From contig CM035359.1 of NCBI GenBank assembly GCA_020137815.1, forward strand, positions 4,498,032-4,562,031: DNA of 64,000 nt, written 5' to 3'. The position numbers were made by a program, and so were the translations under genes. The DNA comes from Hormiphora californensis (Eukaryota; Ctenophora; Tentaculata; Cydippida; Pleurobrachiidae). Of this stretch, positions 21,486 through 29,693 are shown one piece after another (within the stretch, counting starts at the first letter, position 1; each line of letters begins with the position of its first letter). The notes beneath the pieces were generated by a model. It saw only the letters and a program-made list of their open reading frames with translations, did not search any database and was not told where the DNA came from.

Positions 21486-24400
21486 TCACTCATAAAACAC
21501 ATCTGAATTGTCTGTTAAGAACTTTCGCAAATAAAAAGATCCGACAGTCCCCAAAAATGGCAAAACAATTCCCAGGCCAGCAACAACTCTCAACAATACT
21601 AACTGCTCCTTCAACTTTTCTACCAACACATTTTTACACCCCTGAGTCCACACCGTGTCCTTCTCGATGTCCTTCACGGCCATATCCGCCCCACAATCAA
21701 TGGTTTCCTCGATGCAGCAAGAATCGGGCGTGTCTTTCGACCTCTTACTAATCCAATAGGTAGCAAAACTGTACCTCCTGCCGTTACTCCAATCAATAGG
21801 ACCATTAGCGATACCACAACACTCCAACTCTCTCTGAATCGTGTCTACGGCAGTAGTTACAGCATCGTAATTTGGATTTTTATAATACACCAGCTGGGCC
21901 TTTGCACTGGTTTCAACCTGGGAGTCGAGCTCCTGACCAAAAACAATAACAGTAGCAAGGATTGATATGGCGGTGACGAATAGGATTCCAGAGAGGATGG
22001 TGTGAGAGAGGATGAGGAGGAGGGAGTGGGAGACGGAACCACAGCAGCCAATAATGCTAATCAGGATCGTAGCACCACCCAATGCGATTAGAATTGTACT
22101 GAAAAGAAGGGTGTGTTAATTAATAGATATATAATGAGGGTGTATCGAAACTACAACATGTTATTCTGGCTTCTAGTCGCTTCTAGACTGAAACTGACAC
22201 CATCTTATCTGACGGGGTCACTGCACGGGTGGGGGTTATTATCTCTGGTTCCTTTTACTTTAAAGACCAGAGTCTCTCACGAGACCTCCAAAGCATAATT
22301 TTATAACAAAAAAGTACCGTGCTTTTTCCTTTTAACCATGATAACAAAATATCTGGTGTTTTTTCTTCGTTAGAACATTATCTCGTGATTTCGAATTTAG
22401 CTGATCCATAGTCTTAATTTTATGGAAAAATTGCGAAACCGAAAGCCTTTTTTCTTGAAAATATGATCACCATCCGTCATAGTCTCCCACCATCAACCCC
22501 CTCATTTATTCTATAGAGATCCAATGGCTGTACAGACCTGCACGATGCCAATGAACTTTGGTAGACACTACCTAGAGTTGAATGGTCTAAACGATCTGCA
22601 ACTGATGTGCAGTGGAGGTGAGGTTGTCCGGACGAGTTCATTCCCATTGGCCATGAACAGCTTAGTGATTTGTGACTTGGTGGGAAAACAACAAATGAAG
22701 GAACTCGACGTGGAGGAGTTTTCCCACTCCTCAGTTGCAAGTTTCGTGGATTGCTGTTACACTGGCACTGCAGTTCTCACCAGGGAAAACTTTAGAGAGG
22801 TAAACAAGCTGAGTGCAGTGTTCAAAGTCGAATGGATGGCTGAAGAGTGTCTGAAGTTCTACACCGACCTCTGCTCCGGACTGACTTCAGGATCTCCGGA
22901 GCTGGCGTTGTTCCTATTTGAAGAAGCAGCATACATCCTCAAGGAGAGGAATAACAGAGACCTTCAAGATGTTCTGAGTATCAAGCTGGGGGAATTGTCT
23001 TGTCTTCGATTGGCGCTGGTTAAAGATTTCATCTCCCGTGATCCTAATCAACAGGAGTACGTGAACACAGACCTGTGTTTCTCCTTAGCTAGCAGCAACG
23101 AAGTGTCAGTTCTCTACGAGTGGCTAATCGAGAATTTTGAAGGCAGACCCCATCCTGTAAAACTATCTGACGTTGAAAAGAGGTTCCTAACTCTCCCCTC
23201 CCTGACATTGTGTTTCCAAACGGACCAACCTTTGTACAAGAGACTATTGGCAACTGTTCAGCGATCGCTATCTAGTAGGGTCGGTTGTGGGAAGTTGGGT
23301 CTGGAATTTTAAATTTGACTTGCTGATATGATTAGGGACTCTATAAAAAGTCCAAAGTACCATCCCACAGGTCTCTACCACCCCCGGTTCACTAATTAGT
23401 CGTAATTATGTGATTTATGACGTTATCGCCAATTAGCACTAATAATACCAGTTCCTGGCCACTTCGAGATTAGATTTTGATACCAGCTGATAGAGGATCA
23501 CTAGATTAGTGGATGTTCAAAATTTTAGGTCGATCGGAGTTATGGTTGAGGAGTTATAACCGTTTTTCCGTTTGGCTGGCGGTTGGCTGGCACCACGTGG
23601 GATTACGGGTTTAGGTCGTCGTGGGAGGTCGTCATTAGTCGCGTTCGATCGGGCTCGATGAGGTGATCAAAACCTAGTGGGGCCAGACCTTGGCCCCACC
23701 CCGTTCTTGGGTTATTAGGCTTTTTCGGTTTTGGCGGGAAAATATTTTGGCGGGAAACCGAAAAGCCCAATAACCCAAGAACGGGGTGGGGCCAAGGTCT
23801 GGCCCCACTAGGTTTTGATCACCTCATCGAGCCCGATCGAACGCGACCAATTACGACCTCCCACGACGACCTAAACCCGTAATCCCACGTGGTGCCAGCC
23901 AACCGCCAGCCAAACGGAAAAACGGTTATAACTCCTCAACCATAACCCCGATCGACCTCAAAATTTGAATGCCCACTAATCTAGTGATCCTCTATCAGCT
24001 GGTATCAAAATCTAAGCTCTAAGTGTTCAGGAACTGGTATTATTAATGCTAATTGGCGATAACGTCATAAATCACATAATTACGACTAATTAGTGAACCG
24101 GGGGTGGTAGAGACCTGTGGGATGGTACTTTGGACTTTTTATAGACTCCCTAATCATATCAGCAAGTCAAATTTAAAATTCCAGACCCAACTTCCCACAA
24201 CCGACCCTACTAATCCAAAGAAGATCTTTTGTCTCTTTTTGAGATTTTTACCAGCGTTCCCGTTTCTCTCACTGCTACTAATAGTAGTAGTACTAGTCTG
24301 CAAATTAGTGCTAGTAGTACTGCACCTACTACTAGTTTGTTATGTTCTAACCCCGAAACACAGTCTAGCCAGGCAACTACTAGTAGCTCAAATCCGCAGA

Positions 24401-26612
24401 GCGAGATTGTTTACCCAATTGTTATACCAGCTCTTAAAAAATGTAAATCATTTTTGGATGCTATTAAAGTACTAGATGAGGATCCGAGAATTAGATCTTG
24501 TACCCAGTTTTTTTCTTCCCTGTATTACTACAGTGATGTGTTTGATGACACATATTCACCAGACATTACTGAAGCAATAACAGCGGCGATTGAAAAACGG
24601 GATTTTTGGGGTTATTCAGAGAACTCGAGGTGTTCATGGAGTACAGCTAGAGACATCCCGAAAGACTACAATTTTTTGAAGCAGTATTTAAGAGAGGAAG
24701 TAAATAAGAAAGAAAACCATAACAGTTTCTATCATGTTTCACACTCGTTTGAACTTGATATTCGTAGCTTACCAATTCAATGGTCTCAACTGATTTTTCT
24801 CAGCCTGCATTATCATGGGTCTAGTTATGGCCATTATGGGTCTACTAGTTACCGGTCTAGTTACTGTGATGAAAACCCTCGAGAGTCCAACAAAGAATGC
24901 CAAGTTGCCGTTGAAGTTTCAGTGGCTGCAAAAGAGAAAAAATCATGGCCAATTTTTACCATTAAATTGGTGGAGGATCGTACAATTTTAGAGGCTAAAA
25001 CAGATGCTCACTTTCACCAAGAACCTGGTTTTCTACAACATATTTTTGTTACGAATGATTATTGTCGCGGAATGACCGTGTGCAGTGATCTCAATACAAT
25101 AACTGCGTCTATTAATAAATTGTACTACTTCTGGAAGCGTAATAGGTGGCAGCAGTTCCGTATAAACTGGTATGCGGTGAAACTTGATTAAATTTATCAA
25201 TTCATAATACAGAGTTTTTTCAGCGCCGTGTGTATGTTTGATATTTTTTACAGTTTCATGTGCAAATTGCGATGGTAAATGATGTCTTGATTCTTTCCCA
25301 TAAAACGTATTACTACCCCGTCGTATTACTACCCCGTCGACCGAACCAACCCAAATAAGCGACGTGTGTATCTCCAAACACGTCGCTTGTTTTGGGTAGT
25401 TCGGTTCCTGAGATGAAAGAGTTTTTATCAATTACTATAGTACACGTCTACGGGTGGGCGGACTCTAGTGCTAACGGACTCTTTATCTAAATTCAAAGCG
25501 GACTCTATATCTAAAAACGGACTCTTTATCTACAGTTATACTTTGAAAAAATTTTAGATAAAGAGTCCACCCAATGTAGACTTTTTAGACATAGAGTCCG
25601 CCCTGTGTAGACTTTTTAGACATAGAGTCCCCTGGTACATTTTGGCGCCAAATCCCCCAACCCGGACTCTATGTCTAAAATCCTAAACCAACCCAAAACC
25701 TAACTCTAACCATCACCCTAACCCTAACCTCGAATCCAAATAATGGCCCTAACACTTCTAAATTAGTATAGAGGTACAGCAAACTCTCGTTTCCGGCCTA
25801 ACGGCCGAAATCTCGAGTTCGCTGAGAATGGCGGACTCTATGTCTAATTTAGATTTATGTAAATATAGAGTCCGCCCATTGTAGACTTTTTAGATAAAGA
25901 GTCCGCCCTGTGTAGACTTTTTAGACATAGAGTCCTCCTAGCCTAAAGTTTAGACTTATTTGGACTCTATAACTAAGTCTAAATTTAGATATAGAGTCTA
26001 CTGTAGACTTAGAGTCCGCCTACCACGTCTACGATACCACTACAACCAGAAATAACGAACCTGACGGGAAAGGTTTTGGTTCCAAAGTAGGTTTCGTAGT
26101 AGGAGGCTGAGGTTGCAAGGTAAACTCCTAGTATCACGAATATTGCACCAAACAGCTGAAAATATGGATAGGAGTAAAATAATAAATATTGTAAATTGAG
26201 AAACCAAATTGCCAAGATGTTTACCCGTCAAGTTCATATATAAAGGGTAAAGAGAGGCGAGTCTAAAAACTCCGTCACATAAAGAGAACTCCAACAACTC
26301 CTGTCTGGCGCCGCGACCCATCTGAGCGCACTGAGAATGAAATGGCGCCGCCATACAGAACAATTCTGTTCAACCTTGTGATCTATCAACCTTGATCGTG
26401 TCAAAGGGAAACAATCTATCTAGGCAGCAACCACCCGTTCTGAGCACCCTAAAATCACAACTTACGCCGCCAGACAGCAGATTATAGCGCCGCCATATAG
26501 CAGATAGCGTCTCTGCAGTTTTACTGACCATGGTCATGAAGGATAGAGAGAAGAGAATCCACTTTGTACACATCCCGTTGAGATCCAGGTGGTGATGAGC
26601 CGTCCTAATCAT
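21486..26612 (-). CDS. Tetraspanin TSP1 (3 exons, intron-poor 3' part)
   Basis: Four-pass membrane organiser protein of the tetraspanin family. Exon 1 is 26612-26529 (HHLDLNGMCTKWILFSLSF, donor GTCAGT, phase 0). Exon 2 is 26155-26061 (rest of TM1, donor GTTCGT, phase 2). Exon 3 is 22098-21486 after TTCTTTTCAG. Predicted 263 residues. Exon 3 alone carries TM2 with CCG at 78-80, TM3, the large loop with CCG at 153-155, PDSCC at 184-188, loop cysteines 195 and 214, and TM4 at about 226-247. The paralogues split this region over five or more exons. Intron 2 is about 3.96 kb and hosts a BTB gene and several repeats. The exon 2 donor is weak (GTTCGT), but it is the one found that keeps phase with exon 3. 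Tail FLTDNSDVFYE. Assigned last in a head-to-tail row with TSP3 and TSP2. Confidence 0.85.
22524..23312 (+). CDS. BTB/POZ-domain protein, 5' part
   Basis: A 262-codon open frame starting at ATG 22524, inside TSP1 intron 2 on the opposite strand. Residues about 20-115 fit a BTB/POZ fold: NDLQLMCSGGEVVRTSSFPL, then ELDVEEFSHSSVASFVDCCY, then a helical BACK-like region to about 220. BTB proteins usually dimerise and often serve as cullin-3 adaptors or transcription cofactors; which role applies here is unknown. The last 12 codons and the TAA lie inside the foldback transposon that begins at 23275. The original protein probably went on. Joining a donor at 23275 (GTAGGG) to an AG at 24219-24220 would fuse it in phase to the downstream frame at 24221-25191, giving 573 residues. 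The domain call is fairly secure; the 3' structure is open. Confidence 0.75.
   Translation: MAVQTCTMPMNFGRHYLELNGLNDLQLMCSGGEVVRTSSFPLAMNSLVICDLVGKQQMKELDVEEFSHSSVASFVDCCYTGTAVLTRENFREVNKLSAVFKVEWMAEECLKFYTDLCSGLTSGSPELALFLFEEAAYILKERNNRDLQDVLSIKLGELSCLRLALVKDFISRDPNQQEYVNTDLCFSLASSNEVSVLYEWLIENFEGRPHPVKLSDVEKRFLTLPSLTLCFQTDQPLYKRLLATVQRSLSSRVGCGKLGLEF
23275..24210. mobile_element. 936-bp foldback DNA transposon splitting the BTB gene
   Basis: Two arms of about 460 bp are near-perfect inverted copies meeting near 23740. The ends are GTAGGGTCGGTTGTGGG and its complement. TA lies on both sides (23273-23274 and 24211-24212), as for Tc1/mariner-type insertions. There is no transposase frame. The first bases GTAGGG can serve as a 5' splice donor. 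Confidence 0.9.
24221..25191 (+). CDS. 3' coding segment without start codon; probable continuation of the BTB gene
   Basis: An open frame of more than 320 codons to TAA at 25191. Its first methionine is only at about residue 281, so it cannot be a free-standing gene from its own ATG. It begins directly after the foldback transposon. An AG at 24219-24220 puts the frame in phase 1, matching the possible donor at 23275. The N-terminal 60 residues are Ser/Thr-rich (TSLLCSNPETQSSQATTSSS). The rest is a mixed globular sequence (KKCKSFLDAIKVLDEDPRI; KEKKSWPIFTIKLVEDRTIL) ending WYAVKLD. No domain recognised. Bases 24338-24380 match the short GTTATGTTCTAACC dispersed element, so part of the Ser-rich region may be repeat-derived. 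Confidence 0.55.
25341..25404. repeat. Small foldback sequence
   Basis: CCGAACCAACCCAAATAAGC with GACGTG and its inverted counterpart CACGTCGCTTG...GTTCGG around an 11-bp loop. Confidence 0.75.
25440..26036. mobile_element. 'GGACTCTATGTCTAAA' repeat element, copy 1
   Basis: About 600 bp built of many direct and inverted copies of GGACTCT(A/T)T(G/A)TCTA, e.g. AGACATAGAGTCC and GGACTCTATGTCTAA. Its ends, CGTCTACGGGTGGGCGGACTC and GAGTCCGCCTACCACGTCTACG, are partly inverted. The centre has CCCTAACCCTAACC and TTTCCGGCCTAACGGCC. A diverged relative is at 48010-48905. No coding frame; superfamily unknown. It lies in TSP1 intron 2, abutting exon 2. Confidence 0.7.
26301..26358. mobile_element. GGCGCC-type MITE in TSP1 intron 1
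   Basis: CTGTCTGGCGCCGCGACCC...CCATCTGAGCGCACTGAGAATGA...GGCGCCGCCATACAG. A degraded partner with CGCCGCCAGACAGCAG follows at about 26463-26509. Confidence 0.7.
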
Positions 26613-27084
26613 CTCTATCTCTACACCGCCCTAAGGGGAGTAGAGGGTTAGTTAGACTGTTATAGAGCCGTCCTAATCATTTCTATCTCTACACCGCCCT
26701 AAGGGGAGTTAGCTGAAACTAAAACTTTCAATGGAAGGGATAAAATGGAAGGGATTTCTTACCTTGTAAAACTTTACAGCCATGTCGATCTTCTGAATTC
26801 AAAGCGATCAGTTCCTAAATTGCTAAATGAGTGGTAGTTGCGGTCAGGGATTTGGTCAGGGATTTGGTTACATATCACAAACAAACAAACAGGGCTTGTA
26901 GAAGGAACTCTGATATTCATTAACAACTAATTGTAAATAAACGAACATTATTTGATACTTCTAAAACGCTATTAAAACAACTAAATTAACAATTGAATTG
27001 TACAAATTGTCTGTTATCGCCCGCGAAAAACACACATCGCTAGCACAATCTCTGTCTCCAATCTTTTTAGTATTACAGTGCCAC
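26613..27084. other. Spacer between TSP1 and TSP2
   Basis: Probably contains the TSP1 promoter and TSP2 3' flank. A 57-bp segment with CTAATCAT(C/T)TCTATCTCTACACC is tandemly duplicated at 26606-26707. No gene seen. Confidence 0.45.
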
Positions 27085-27176
27085 CATAGCAACCCCTTGG
27101 TAACCATAGCAACCCCTTGGTAACCATAGCAACCCCTTGGTAACCATAGCCACCATAACAACCCCTCAGTAACCAT
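27085..27176. repeat. Second X-box-like array, overlapping the TSP2 3' end
   Basis: Tandem CCATAGCAACCCCTTGGTAA, three close copies and one decayed. Across each junction the sequence GGTAACCATAGCAACC is an RFX-type X-box. The unit differs from that at 15700. Its distal end (27166-27176) includes the TSP2 stop codon. Confidence 0.85.
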
Positions 27177-29325
27177 GCAGAATGGCCCTCCTTAACATGA
27201 ATGAACCACACAAACCAAACAGCTCGAGGAATGACACGGACACTCCCAAACCACCAATTAGTAGGAGGTTGTCGTTTAGGTAGTCGTATAGCTTGTCCTC
27301 GCAACCCTGAATGGAAACGTGCGATTTGAAACTACTAGTACAAAAAGGGAAGTGTCGATGGTATGAGGGGTCTCGGAAATGTTCAGGTCATGCACATTCA
27401 GGTCACGCCCACCAATCACAGCTCAGATCGCTGCGATCACAAGAGCTGTTCTGAGCTGTGATTGGTGGGCGTGACCTGAACATTTCCGAGTCCCATCATG
27501 TACGTACTGACTTGCTAGACCCTCTCTCACCGGACCCCGCGAAGGCAAATATTGTAAACAGATGGTTAAAACATGGTGAGCAGTACTCAGTACTCATTGA
27601 GTACTCCAGCTGAGTACAGTATGTTATTCAGAATTTGTTGGAGTACGAGACAACAACTTCTCACTTGTACAAAAACCCTAAAAACCAACCCTAAAACCCA
27701 ACCCTAAAAACCAACCTCTGTGTAAACGATACTAGGATCGGGAACTGCTTTTGCCTCATTTTTCCCGCAGTTTGTGGTCTCTGTGACACAACACGAGTCG
27801 GGAACATCGTTGTCATGGGTACGGATCCAGTAGGTTGCCTTGGCTGCTTCCGTTGCCCACTCTACGGGACCAGAATCAATTCCACAACACTTGAGCTAGG
27901 AATGGAAGGGGAAGTGAGAGGAAGAACATTGAATGGGGGAAGAACTGAGATTAGAATGGGGATATTTTAGTTCGAGCAGGCAGGTTCCCTGGCAGTTCAG
28001 ACAGCCAACTGATGTTCAGACAGGTCAAGAAGACCGATCCTTACCCCTGCTTGTACGACATCCAGTGGCTTCGTGGCGATATCTTCTTTGATAGGGTTCC
28101 CATACTCGGCCAGTTTCGTAGTTGCTGCCTCCTTTATTTGGTTCTTTACCTGTTGAGAAGATTGGGGTGAGATCCTACAACTGCAGGCGACTCAATCGAC
28201 CCTTGATGTACAGTGTACACTGCAGTTCTAATATGCCATATTGTTAATAATTTTATGATTTCTCATTCTAATTTATTAGGGGGGGGGGGTGCGACAAGAA
28301 AATCACCCTCATTTTTTGTTAACTTACATCATCCTTAAATACTAGTACGGCGATGATAGCAGAGACTTGAACCATAAACGTAACCATAATGAAGATGAAA
28401 TACTGAAACAAATGGTTAATAATATTATAACTAAACAACATTTAATTAATTAATAACTAACCATTAGTAACATAAATGTGGAGTGTCTCATGGCCCCACA
28501 GCACCCTAGAAACCCTATCAGGGTTATCAAGATTCCCGTACCTAAGGGGGAGGGGGGTCAGTACAATATTAGAATCGGACCGGGATGCTCGGGGGTTTTG
28601 CCCGGTATTTCATCCCGGATCCCCGCGGGGGAAATTATTCTCCCGGTAAATTGGGTAGATATAAGGGGGCGGTAGGGATTAGTAGATACGGATCCTTGAT
28701 CAACTGATTGGCGACGAAAATTTAGCATATTTTTGAACTGGTATAGGTCTCAATATTAACAATTTAAGACAAGATCAGGCGCGGCAACACGTAGTTACAA
28801 AATGTGAGATGGTAACGGTAAAATGAATAGAGATAAAAATTCTATAAACATATTTGATATATGTCAAATATTGTGACTATTACCGATAAATATGTAGCTC
28901 AGAGAGACGGATCCCGAGCCAAAGAACTCTTCATAACTTTGTGCTGCAGTGGCAACATAAACACCAAGTCCTGCTAGACCAAGTCCCGCCAGCTAATTGG
29001 GGAAAATGTGATGAAAGGCGCTAGAAAAAAATCATTCGAAATACTTAGTAGTTCCACATGCCAAATTGTAAATGGTCCGAGTCACGGATCCATATTAATG
29101 GTCCGAGCTGGGTTCAAATTAATAAGAGTTTGTTGCATGCAATATATCATAACCTACCGAGATGAGAAAGTTGAGTGCAAAGAGGACCCATTTGACACAA
29201 CTCTCCCCAAGGTCCAGGTGGTAGTGAGATATCCGGGCAGGGTTAGCCCCATAGTCAAGTCCGAGATGGTGTGCCTGGTGGATGTGAACCATTTTTCTAG
29301 CTGATAGTGGGGGAGGGGTTAGCAA
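27166..29325 (-). CDS. Tetraspanin TSP2 (7 exons, complete)
   Basis: Exons: 29325-29158, 28992-28884, 28541-28462, 28402-28328, 28149-28045, 27895-27716, 27306-27166. All junctions have GT/AG and the phases close (0,1,0,0,0,0). Predicted 285 residues, or 274 if the second ATG at 29292 is used. TM1 spans the first intron (GESCVKWVLFALNFLIS then LAGLGLAGLGVYV). TM2 holds CCG at 106-108. Exon 4 is TM3. The large loop has CCG at 182-184, PDSCC at 211-215, C222 and C241. TM4 is in the last exon (LLLIGGLGVSVSFLELFGL). The family organises membrane microdomains with integrins and other partners; the partner here is unknown. Intron 6 contains a foldback at 27367-27493. Confidence 0.95.
27367..27493. 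repeat. Foldback sequence in TSP2 intron 6
   Basis: CTCGGAAATGTTCAGGTCA and CACGCCCACCAATCACAGC are mirrored by GCTGTGATTGGTGGGCGTG and CTGAACATTTCCGAG. The left arm carries a partial repeat of CATTCAGGTCA. It has a CCAAT box in each arm. Confidence 0.75.
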
Positions 29326-29604
29326 TGTGTGCAGTTATAGTGGACCTTTTCTCTCAAGATGTTAACGGGGGGGGGGGGGGGTGAGTAAATTGGAGTAAAT
29401 TTGGGGAGTTGAGATCTCAACTATGAGGCTGAAGGGGTGAGACAATAAATTGCTTTACCACGACATCAAGAATAAAAAATTCAATTTTCACAAGACAGTC
29501 AACTAAAACTCACACACAAACACTGCATTTGACACTCGTCTCGCTGCCACACACTGGCAGGGTAAAATAAAACAAAAAATGATCCAATATGTCTCAACAA
29601 GCTA

Positions 29605-29680
29605 CATCTGGCGCCGCGGACCCAATCTGAGCGTGCACCATGTGAGCTCAGTGAGAATCAAATCGGGGTCTGTCAGACAG
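29605..29680. mobile_element. GGCGCC-type MITE beside the TSP3 stop codon
   Basis: Begins ACATCTGGCGCCGCGGACC and ends GGGGTCTGTCAGACAG, with CAATCTGAGCGTGCACC and CTCAGTGAGAATCAAA inside. It lies 13 bp beyond the TSP3 stop, so it would be in the 3' untranslated region. Confidence 0.65.
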
Positions 29681-29693
29681 TTAATAAGTGATA

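Noticed and set aside
24104-24475. 123-codon frame with leucine/valine-rich stretch
   Set aside because: It is an alternative frame of the downstream BTB segment and starts inside the transposon; the hydrophobic run comes from AGT/ACT-rich codons.
28478-28675. Forward frame over TSP2 exon 3
   Set aside because: It is the antisense shadow of a well-supported tetraspanin exon.
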